NCBI GenBank assembly: GCA_964429355.1
Contig: CAYSCH010000277.1
Span: 1-12,916 of the forward strand
Origin: JAAYAY01 sp964429355
Lineage (GTDB): Bacteria; Planctomycetota; Planctomycetia; Pirellulales; Thermoguttaceae
DNA: 12,916 bases
Direction of reading: 5' to 3'
The position numbers and the translations under genes were made by a program. Below are positions 6,862-12,916 of the stretch, piece after piece (the stretch's first letter is position 1; each line of letters opens with the position of its first letter). The notes beneath the pieces were generated by a model. That model did not search any database, was not told where the DNA came from, and saw only the letters and a program-made list of their open reading frames with translations.

Positions 6862-7746
6862 CTACGGCTTCTTCTCCGGCTGCGCAGGCGGAGTAATATC
6901 CTCCCCATTCACCCGAAGCGACGTCACGACATAGCTGTAGTAATCGCCACCCGGCATAACCGTCCGCTGCGCGATCGGGATGAATGTCTCGCGATCGAGG
7001 CAGATTGCCAGATTGCTGTATTGTCTCCTGTCGCGGAGCAGTTTCGGCGACGCTATAAGAAAGAAGAACTCGTCGTTCTCCATGACGGCGAGCTCAAACC
7101 GTTCCGCCAATGCCTCGGCGTCGTCTGCATAGACAAGCGGGAGACAGTCTTTCGGCGATTCAGGCATCATGGATACTAGCGGCGGAAAGCTGGCGATATA
7201 CATTGACCGAAAGCACTGAACCCACAGGGAGCCCAACGTGACGGGTTCCTCCTTCTCGCCCGGCTCCCTGTCAACGCTCTTGGTCTGGTCGGCTGGTCTT
7301 TCCGCGGACCCGTCTTCATCACTCGCGCCGATGAGTGCCTTTCTCTTGCGGAGTTCAGCACGCGAAACCATTTCAACATGCCCATCGGGCAAACGAATCT
7401 GAAACTCATCCGCAGTCCAGGCATATCGATCCTGGGCTTTGTCCTCTCGTTTGCGCCCTTTGGCTTCCACGGGAAATGTCTCCAATTCCCCGCAATCTGG
7501 CGGCGTCAGCACAAACCGCCCTCTGGCAACAAATCGTGACTTGACGTCTGGGAAGTCAAAAGCGGGGTGATACTCGAACTGGGCGAACTCAACCTCCACC
7601 ACTTCCCACCCCTGTCGCACTTCCTTGATCCGCTGGACGATATACTCCGGCGGCAGATCGCTCACTACCGGTTCCGAGGCCCACGCCCCCTCGCCGCAAA
7701 GAACCCTCAGGAGGCCAACGAGCACCGCAAGTCGACTGAATCGCAT
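6862..7746 (-). CDS. Exported LolA-like protein of a planctomycete type
   Basis: The product is 294 residues from the ATG at 7746, which has AGGAG eight bases upstream. A longer reading to 7779 would put residues before the signal peptide and lacks this ribosome site. An N-terminal signal (MRFSRLAVLVGLL, ending near AWA-S) predicts export. The mature part starts with an amphipathic helix and VEVEFAQFEYHPAFDF, then a G-R-F-V-L-T-P strand, a RYAWTADEFQIRLPDG segment, and near the end LAICLDRETFIPIAQR followed by YYSYVVTSLRVNGEDITPP. This order resembles the LolA/LolB-like beta fold and, from memory, the planctomycete TIGR03009-type domain. A charged insert (DEDGSAERPADQTK region) lies in the middle. 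The function is unknown; lipid or lipoprotein handling is only a guess. Neighbouring genes give no clue. Confidence 0.7.
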   Translation of the reverse strand: MRFSRLAVLVGLLRVLCGEGAWASEPVVSDLPPEYIVQRIKEVRQGWEVVEVEFAQFEYHPAFDFPDVKSRFVARGRFVLTPPDCGELETFPVEAKGRKREDKAQDRYAWTADEFQIRLPDGHVEMVSRAELRKRKALIGASDEDGSAERPADQTKSVDREPGEKEEPVTLGSLWVQCFRSMYIASFPPLVSMMPESPKDCLPLVYADDAEALAERFELAVMENDEFFFLIASPKLLRDRRQYSNLAICLDRETFIPIAQRTVMPGGDYYSYVVTSLRVNGEDITPPAQPEKKP

Positions 7747-7878
7747 GGCTCCATCTCCTTGCACAAACACGAACCCCAATCGTCCCCTGACACCCCGCTA
7801 TCAGTAGGCTATCCAATTCTTCGAAAGGAGAGAATACGAATCGCCGTGGCACAGGATCAGTGAGAGGATGTGAGTCTT

Positions 7879-7911
7879 TCGAAACGGCCCTCATAAATGG
7901 GCATGTTTCGA
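7879..7911. other. Hairpin in the divergent LolA-like / ygiQ spacer
   Basis: Arms TCGAAAC (7879-7885) and GTTTCGA (7905-7911) enclose a second stem GCCC (7887-7890) / GGGC (7899-7902) and an 8-base loop TCATAAAT. It lies upstream of both flanking genes, 133 bases from the LolA-like start and 100 bases from the ygiQ -35. A protein-binding palindrome or an RNA element are both possible. Apart from this and the ygiQ promoter, the 307-bp spacer shows nothing. Confidence 0.45.
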
Positions 7912-8010
7912 TGTCGAGACTATGCTTTCTGAACGAAACAGGGGTAGTTCTTCGCACCCTGACCGAAAGATTCACATGCTCTGAGATCGGACCCTCTGGA
8001 CGTGGCTCCT

Positions 8011-8039
8011 GTGACGCACCCCCCAGCCCTGCGTAGAAT
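8011..8039 (+). promoter_or_regulatory. Promoter of ygiQ with a very short leader
   Basis: GTGACG (8011-8016, 4 of 6 to the -35 consensus) is followed after exactly 17 bases by TAGAAT (8034-8039, 5 of 6 to TATAAT). Transcription would start near 8046, leaving about eight leader bases before the ATG at 8054. Confidence 0.5.
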
Positions 8040-8053
8040 GATAGGGTCGAGCT

Positions 8054-9998
8054 ATGTCTTACCTCCAGGAACTTCACTCCCTTTTCATATGTCCAAACAT
8101 TGCTCCAGTCGCCCCCCAGCTACCGTCCGCCGAGNNNNNNNNNNGGCTGGGACGCCGTCGACGTCGTCTTTGTCACCGGCGACGCCTACGTGGACCACCC
8201 CAGTTTTGCCATGGCGCTGCTCGGTCGGGTCATGGAACACGCCGGCTACCGCGTGGCCATCCTCAGCCAGCCCGACTGGCGCACCTGCCAGCCCTGGCGC
8301 CAGTTCGGGCGGCCGCGGCTCTGCTTCGCCATCAGCGCCGGCAACATGGACTCGATGATCAACCACTACACGGCCAACAAGAAGGTCCGCAACGACGACG
8401 CCTACAGCCCGGGCGGCCAGCCGGGCCGGCGCCCGGACAGGGCCACCCTGGCCTACTGCCAGCGCGCCCGTGAAGCCTTCCCCGGCGTGCCCGTCGTGGC
8501 CGGCGGGGTTGAAGCCAGCCTGCGGCGACTGGCCCACTACGACTACTGGAGCGACAAGGTCCGCCGCTCCATCCTTCTGGATTCCAAGGCCGACCTCGTG
8601 GTCTTCGGCATGGGCGAACGTTGCCTCCTGGAGATCCTCGAGCGTCTGGCCCGGGGCGAGCCGATCCACCAGATCCACGACCTTCGCGGCACGGCCTACC
8701 GCCTCGGCGCCAGCCAGTCGCCCCCAGAAGACGACGCCATCCGCCTCCCCAGCTTCGAAGAAGTGTCGACTGACCGGCGGGCGTTTGCCCGCATGACCAA
8801 ACTTGCCCACCTGGAGACCAATCCCTTCAACGCCAGGCGGCTCGTCCAGTACCACGGGCGGGAAGCGATCGTTGTCAATCCGCCCCAGTTGCCGATGGAA
8901 GAAGCCGAGATGGACCATGTCTACGGGCTTCCCTACACGCGGCGGCCTCACCCCTGCTACGGCGACCAGCCCATTCCGGCCCTCCAGGTCGTCCGCCATT
9001 CCATCCAGATCATGCGCGGCTGTTTTGGCGGCTGCACCTTCTGCTCGATCACTGCCCACGAAGGGCGGGTCATTCAGAGCCGCAGCGAACAATCGATTCT
9101 CGAAGAGATCCGCCGCCTTGCGGAAGACCCCACTTTCACCGGCGTGATCAGCGACGTGGGCGGTCCGACGGCCAACATGTACCGCATGAACTGTAGCCGC
9201 CCCGAAATCCGCGCCAAGTGCAAGCGGCTCAGTTGCGTCCACCCCTCGATCTGCAAACTCCTCAACACCGACCACGATCCGCTTATCGGCCTGCTCAAAG
9301 ACTCCCAGAAGCAGCCGGGCATCAAGAAGGTCTTCGTGGCCTCCGGAGTTCGCACCGACCTGGCGCAACGCAGCCAGGCTTATCTCGATCAGATGGTTCG
9401 CCACCATGTGGGCGGCCATCTCAAGGTTGCCCCCGAGCATGCGGACCCCGGCGTTCTCGAACTCATGAAGAAACCGCCGGTCGAGAACTACGAGTCGTTC
9501 GTCGAGCGGTTCCAGCAGGCGTCCTGCAACGCCGGAAAAGAACAGTACCTCGTTCCCTACTTCATCGCGGGGCATCCGGGCAGCGATCTGCAAGCCATGA
9601 TCGAGGTGGCCGTTTACCTGAAACGCAGCGGCCAGCGCCCCGAGCAGGTCCAGGACTTCATCCCCGGGCCGTTCGACGTGGCCACGTGCATGTACCACAC
9701 CGGCATCGACCCCATGACGGGCCATGAGGTGTACGTGGCCAAGGGAATGCGTGAGCGCCGCATGCAGCGAGCCCTGCTCCAGTTCTTCAAGCCGGAGAAC
9801 GACGCCCTCGTCCGCGAAGCGCTCCACGAGGCTGGCCGCACGGACCTGATCGGCTCCGGCCCCGACTGCCTCATTCCCGCCGCGCCGTCCCGGCCGTCAG
9901 GAAAACGGCCATCCGGCAAGACCCCAGCCAGCAAGTCGTCTGCCCCGGCCCAGGGCTACCGTCCCCATCGAAAGACCGCCCGCCGCCGAGACCGGTGA
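8054..9998 (+). CDS. ygiQ: YgiQ-family radical SAM protein (UPF0313), interrupted by an assembly gap
   Basis: The body after the gap is a full YgiQ protein. GWDAVDVVFVTGDAYVDHPS opens the N-terminal domain, and PVVAGGVEASLRRLAHYDYW follows. The radical SAM motif RGCFGGCTFC has 4Fe-4S cysteines at 9021, 9033 and 9042. The C-terminal part includes LKVAPEHADPGVLELMKKP and QDFIPGPFDVATCMYHTGID, then a basic Pro/Lys/Arg tail. The family's biochemical role is not established. The ATG at 8054 is the only ATG, GTG or TTG in its frame between an in-frame TAG (8042-8044) and the gap. That frame ends in QLPSAE, matching the LP..xEE stretch that precedes GWD in relatives. The frame after the gap differs by one phase, so the 10 N do not give the true length. 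A 15-base gap (five residues, as in relatives) would restore the frame. A TTG at 8100 is the alternative start in the downstream frame. Confidence 0.88.
8135..8144. other. Assembly gap (10 N) inside ygiQ
   Basis: Ten undetermined bases lie just upstream of the conserved GWD of YgiQ. The reading phase on the two sides does not match at this length, so the number of N is probably arbitrary. Confidence 0.95.
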
Positions 9999-10111
9999 GA
10001 CGCCGCGTTACAGGAATGTGATCGGTGTGGACACCAGGGCGGGTGCAACGACCGCTCCGGCGAGTGCTTGCGAGGCGGACGGTAGGTACGGGTTACCAAG
10101 AAATGAACCGA

Positions 10112-10132
10112 CCCGCTTGTCGTCCAAGCGGG
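10112..10132. terminator. Hairpin downstream of ygiQ
   Basis: Perfect 8-bp arms CCCGCTTG (10112-10119) and CAAGCGGG (10125-10132) with a 5-base loop, 113 bases after the ygiQ stop. No long U-tract follows. It is a likely terminator for ygiQ, in tandem with the hairpin at 10160-10177. Confidence 0.55.
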
Positions 10133-10159
10133 CCAGTTGGTGTTTCGCGTAATAGCGAT

Positions 10160-10177
10160 CCGGTCCCTCGGGACCGG
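10160..10177. terminator. Hairpin immediately after the Cys-rich gene
   Basis: Perfect 8-bp arms CCGGTCCC (10160-10167) and GGGACCGG (10170-10177) with a 2-base loop, seven bases beyond the stop codon of the minus-strand Cys-rich gene. No U-tract follows on the minus strand. The position between convergent genes supports a bidirectional terminator. Confidence 0.6.
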
Positions 10178-10184
10178 TATCGAG

Positions 10185-10902
10185 CTACTTGGCGCAACCG
10201 CAGGCGGGCTCGCAAGCCGGCGCACAGGCTGTCTCGCAGCATACTGGAGCGCAGCAGCAGGCCAACCGAGCGCGGAGGCGAGAAAGCAGACCGCAGCGCG
10301 GTGCACAGCAATCGCCACAAGCGGGCTCGCAGCAAGCGGGCTCGCAGGCCGGTTCGCAAGCCGGAGCGCAGGCGGGCTCGCAGCAGGCCGGCTCACAAGC
10401 CGGACGGCAGCAGGCCAACCGAGCGCGGAGGCGAGCAAACAGACCGCAGCGCGGTGCGCAGCAATCGCCACAAGCGGGCTCACAGGCCGGTTCGCAAGCG
10501 GGCTCGCAGGCCGGGGCACAAGCGGGCTCACAGGCCGGAGCGCAAGCGGGCTCGCAGCAGGCCGGCTCACAAGCCGGACGGCAGCAGGCCAACCGAGCGC
10601 NNNNNNNNNNNNNNNNNNNNNNNNNNNNNNNNNNNNNNNNNNNNNNNNNNNNNNNNNNNNNNNNNNNNNNNNNNNNNNNNNNNNNNNNNNNNNNNNNNNN
10701 GGAGGCGAGCAAACAGACCGCAGCGCGGTGCACAGCAATCGCCACAAGCGGGCTCACAAGCGGGCGCACAGGCTGGTTCACAAGCGGGAGCGCAGGCGGG
10801 CTCACAGCAGCCAGACATCCGGCTGAGCAGCCCCGCCTCAGCGTTCGTCGCAACGACCGCAAACAACAGAGCGATCGCCGGGAGGAGGACACGACGCTTC
10901 AT
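10185..10902 (-). CDS. Secreted Cys/Pro-rich tandem-repeat protein (contains an assembly gap)
   Basis: The ATG at 10902 has AAGGAG eight bases upstream. A signal peptide (MKRRVLLPAIALLFAV, ending near A-E-A) is followed by tetrad repeats of the type CEPACAPAC. The longer unit runs ARLACCRPACEPACC, then EPAC/APAC tetrads, then GDCCAPRCGLFARLR. Complete copies are 58 and 51 residues, with a partial first unit and a short last unit ending CGCAK. With the 100 N removed, the frames on both sides join exactly and give 205 residues with 48 cysteines and about 27 prolines after the signal. No domain is recognised. Planctomycete cell walls were reported as proteinaceous and rich in proline and cystine, so a disulphide-linked envelope component is plausible (inference). 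Metal binding is an alternative. It is convergent with ygiQ and lies downstream of the CheW-like gene after a 242-base spacer in which I see no clear promoter. Confidence 0.82.
10261..10762. repeat. In-frame DNA repeats encoding the Cys-rich units
   Basis: The sequence beginning GCCAACCGAGCGC recurs at 10261, 10414 and 10588 (plus-strand reading), giving periods of 153 and 174 bases, both multiples of three. A further copy of the following segment starts at 10701, after the N run. Shorter 12-base steps inside each unit encode the EPAC/APAC tetrads. Such DNA is prone to gain or loss of units and to assembly breaks. Confidence 0.85.
10601..10700. other. Assembly gap (100 N) inside the Cys-rich repeat array
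   Basis: The left flank ends CCGAGCGC and the right flank begins GGAGGCGAGC. In the intact copy at 10414 these two pieces are directly adjacent. The gap therefore falls exactly between two neighbouring parts of a repeat unit. The 100 N are probably a placeholder for zero or a whole number of missing units. Confidence 0.9.
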
Positions 10903-11144
10903 GGGAGAAACTCCTTGTAAGGGAAAACCAAGTGGAACTCTTATGGGAACAGGGGGAATGCCGAGAGGGTCGCTGGCTTCTTAATTGGGGTTAGTGCCAC
11001 GCGACGAACACAATCGGACTTACGTTGCCTTTTCCTGCTCCGGATCCTGGGATGTCTGGCATAGATACGTAATCTAGTGCCAATCTAGCGAATCGTATCG
11101 TCGGCGATGGAGAGATTTCTTAACTAGACGCCCTATTTTCTCCA

Positions 11145-12113
11145 TCACGAACAATTCGCTTCACCTTTTGTAGCGATTTTGTGGGTAACACGGTCCGACA
11201 GAAGACGCGATAGATCAGGCACCAACGCCAGTCGGCCCGACTTGAGAACGGCGACGCCCGTCAGCCCGGTCACCTGGGGAAGAACCGATGCCATGGGTGT
11301 CACGGCTGCTTCGACGGGGCCCACGACCTCGTCCAGCGCCAGGCAGACTCGGGCGCCCGATTCCGCGATTACCATCAGGGTCTTCGGCAACAGGTTGCCG
11401 CGGCTGGCGAGCCCCAGAAAGCTGGCCAAACGTATCACATCGCACAACTCTCCGCAGTAGTGCGCTACGGCTTTGCCGCACACGGTGGGCAGGCTGTCGA
11501 CGTCGACGGCAAAGGCACCTTCGATCAGGTTGACAGGCAATACAAAATCATGCCCCGCCTGACGCACGTGGAAGCCTCGAATCACTGCGTGAACTGGCGA
11601 TGCCGACCTGTCTGCGGCGGGAGCCGGTGACGGCGGGCAAGAGGCCTCGGGACGTTCGTCGTTGACCGGATGGCTGGAATTCGGGGAACGGCCTGGCTGC
11701 AGTCGCTGAGCCTGCTGCCGCATCCGCCGGTTCATTTCTCGCATCTCTCGCGCCAGTTCGGCGGTTCGGTCTTGAAACGTGGGCACGAGGGTGGAATGGA
11801 TCGTTTCAAACAGCGATGCGTCGAGATCCAATGGGCTGTCAAGGACCGCGTCAAGGATGGCGAGAGCGTGTGACACGCTGGCTCGCGAAGACTCGTCAGC
11901 CGTGGCATCGGCGGCGACCGAAGCCATCAGCGCCCGGAGGCGGAGCACGTCCGCCATGCCGGGTGATCGCGGGCTCCGATGGCGGAGACGGTCGAGCACG
12001 CCGGAGATCGCGGACAGAAGTTTGCCCGGTCCCGCGGCTTCCTGTGCCATCGAGGGTCGGTGGTCCGACCGCCGAGCACTCCGCCGATCGGTGGATAGGG
12101 TTCTGCTGTCCAT
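11145..12113 (-). CDS. CheW-domain protein with an N-terminal helical and coiled-coil region
   Basis: The product is 322 residues from the ATG at 12113, preceded by AAGGA at a 7-base spacing. The open frame extends to a TTG at 12332 but without a ribosome site. The N-terminal 110 residues are helical and unrecognised. A probable coiled coil (RTAELAREMREMNRRMRQQA) is at about 116-135, and a Pro/Ser-rich linker spans about 140-172. Residues about 181-307 form a CheW/CheA-P5-like domain: FHVRQAGHDFVLPVNLIEG, then GELCDVIRLASFLGL, then LMVIAESGARVCLALDEVVG, then TGLTGVAVLKSGRLALVPDL. CheW domains couple receptors to CheA. No HATPase or Hpt motif is visible here. It is divergent from an Hpt gene, so the two may act in one relay (inference). 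The partner receptors and kinase are outside the window. Confidence 0.8.
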   Translation of the reverse strand: MDSRTLSTDRRSARRSDHRPSMAQEAAGPGKLLSAISGVLDRLRHRSPRSPGMADVLRLRALMASVAADATADESSRASVSHALAILDAVLDSPLDLDASLFETIHSTLVPTFQDRTAELAREMREMNRRMRQQAQRLQPGRSPNSSHPVNDERPEASCPPSPAPAADRSASPVHAVIRGFHVRQAGHDFVLPVNLIEGAFAVDVDSLPTVCGKAVAHYCGELCDVIRLASFLGLASRGNLLPKTLMVIAESGARVCLALDEVVGPVEAAVTPMASVLPQVTGLTGVAVLKSGRLALVPDLSRLLSDRVTHKIATKGEANCS

Positions 12114-12537
12114 CGCGGGTCCTTGAGGTTCTGGCCGAACGTGCCAGGTCGCAACTCTTTGAAGTACAGGTGCGGATACGATGGTCTCAATTGCTGTGAT
12201 CGTCAGCACTTTCGGGGCAGTGTTGTCCCCCGCAGCCTGTTCTGCCGGGGACTGCTGGTCGATCGTTTCCCTTAGTCTTGATCGGTCGCAGGGAGGCGGA
12301 AGAACCTCATGCAAAGCATCGTTCGGGCACAACCGTCAGGATCGGAAGAAACCGCAGAGTACGGGTTTCCTGCAGGGTCTTCTTGCAGCTTGGGTCGCGA
12401 TTTCCTCTCGCGGCACGCGGCAGCGAAGATTGTGGGCTACCATTATGGAGACGAAAACACAGCCGCACCGGGCTCGAGTTACCGGTTCCGGGCACTTCCT
12501 TTGGCTCAGGCGTGATGGCTTCTTGGAGATGAATGTG
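12114..12537. other. Divergent intergenic region between CheW-like and Hpt genes
   Basis: These 424 bases hold open frames only as upstream extensions of the two flanking genes, using weaker starts. A small inverted repeat TGCTG/CAGCA flanks TGATCGT near 12190. I found no convincing promoter pair or operator. Confidence 0.4.
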
Positions 12538-12870
12538 ATGGAATCCAGCGCAGCAACCAGTCGAGTCCTGTTTTCCACGCTGGCCGAGGATCCCGATCTG
12601 GCCGAGATCGTCGAAATGTTCGTCGACGAGATGCCCGATCGCATTGAAGCGATTCTCAACTGCTTCGAGTCGGAAGACTGGGAGGGCTTGCAGCGCGCGT
12701 CCCATCAGTTGAAGGGAGCCGCAGGAAGTTATGGTTTTCCCTCAATCACGCCTTGTGCAGGTGTTCTGGAGGCCGCCGTCAAGCAAACGCGGCCAGAAGA
12801 GGAAATCCGCAAGGCGGTCGACGAACTGGTGGCGATGTGCCGCAGTATCCGAGGGGGTACCCCGGCCTGA
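12538..12870 (+). CDS. Stand-alone Hpt (histidine phosphotransfer) protein
   Basis: The product is 110 residues, a typical size for a single Hpt domain. The phosphotransfer motif ASHQLKGAAGSYG places the phospho-accepting His at H56 with K59 and G60 in the conserved H-x-x-K-G pattern. Helices before (LAEIVEMFVDEMPDRIEAIL) and after (EEEIRKAVDELVAMCRSI) complete the four-helix bundle. Hpt proteins relay phosphate between histidine kinases and response regulators. The ATG at 12538 has GGAG nine bases upstream. The ATG at 12529 is directly against that GGAG and so is unlikely. Longer readings back to 12181 lack a ribosome site and add no recognisable sequence. It is divergent from the CheW-domain gene, and the next gene downstream is outside the window. 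Confidence 0.88.
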   Translation: MESSAATSRVLFSTLAEDPDLAEIVEMFVDEMPDRIEAILNCFESEDWEGLQRASHQLKGAAGSYGFPSITPCAGVLEAAVKQTRPEEEIRKAVDELVAMCRSIRGGTPA

Positions 12871-12886
12871 TGTGCCACACAGGAAA

Positions 12887-12899
12887 TTCTTAGTAAGAA
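12887..12899. promoter_or_regulatory. Palindrome after the Hpt gene
   Basis: TTCTTA-G-TAAGAA is a perfect 13-bp palindrome, 16 bases after the Hpt stop, in AT-rich DNA at the window edge. It may be an operator for the next gene. The stem-loop has no usable loop, so it is unlikely to be a terminator. Confidence 0.3.
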
Positions 12900-12916
12900 C
12901 TATTTAGAGCCGCTAA

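Noticed and set aside
8085..9827. 580-codon minus-strand open frame opposite ygiQ
   Set aside because: High-GC antisense shadow. The plus strand encodes a clear radical SAM protein with all three cluster cysteines.
10261..10762. Regular repeats that might be a CRISPR array
   Set aside because: Units are 153 and 174 bases, divisible by three and coding, with no unique spacers between short constant repeats.
10189..10920. Plus-strand open frame giving Gln-Ala-Gly-Ser repeats that look like a structural protein
   Set aside because: It is the antisense reading of the Cys-rich repeats. The minus strand has a signal peptide, a strong ribosome site and a clean stop; the plus frame has none of these.
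10992..11083. Two TGGCACTA copies on the minus strand, resembling a sigma-54 -24 element
   Set aside because: Neither is followed at the right distance by the TTGC of a -12 element.
12181..12537. N-terminal extension of the Hpt ORF
   Set aside because: No ribosome site at the upstream starts, no domain in the added sequence, and a good GGAG before the ATG at 12538.

Overview
The window looks like chromosomal DNA from a planctomycete, possibly from the Pirellulales. That is an inference from gene content, and no rRNA or other marker gene is present. The pointers are high-GC coding DNA, a Tat-exported sugar-isomerase homologue, a TolC-type lipoprotein ending in the YRKGSLLEYN motif, a LolA-like exported protein resembling a planctomycete domain family, and a secreted protein made almost entirely of Cys-Pro repeats. 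Two runs of N (8135-8144 and 10601-10700) mark it as a draft or metagenome assembly. Both runs interrupt genes.

Layout. Bases 1-1213 (minus) hold the 5' part of a rubredoxin-glutamate synthase (FMN domain) fusion. Upstream, on the same strand, is a PerR-type Fur-family regulator (1594-2040) that keeps all five peroxide-sensing metal ligands. Both genes have promoters sharing a bipartite TTGACA / TTTGACRTAA pattern, and a Fur/PerR-like 15-bp box covers the -10 of the rubredoxin gene. Next on the minus strand is a Tat-signal L-fucose isomerase-like protein (2244-3719) with a U-tract terminator (2130-2178). A 458-bp divergent spacer leads to a plus-strand TolC-family lipoprotein (4178-6571). A nested hairpin, a doubtful 39-codon ORF and a minus-strand LolA-like exported protein (6862-7746) follow.

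A plus-strand YgiQ-family radical SAM protein (8054-9998, 10-N gap near its start) faces a minus-strand Cys-rich repeat protein (10185-10902, 100-N gap in a repeat). Two strong hairpins lie between them. The right end has a CheW-domain protein (minus, 11145-12113) divergent from a lone Hpt protein (plus, 12538-12870). Together these are the P5-like and P1-like parts of a chemotaxis or two-component relay, with no kinase domain in view.

Working together: the PerR / rubredoxin-GltB pair reads as a peroxide- or redox-responsive unit, and the CheW / Hpt pair as a signalling locus that probably continues beyond the right edge. The rest look like single-gene units. The most unusual item is the Cys-rich protein: 48 cysteines in 205 residues when the N run is collapsed, with the reading frame restored exactly at the collapsed junction. 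No mobile element, CRISPR array, tRNA or rRNA was seen.
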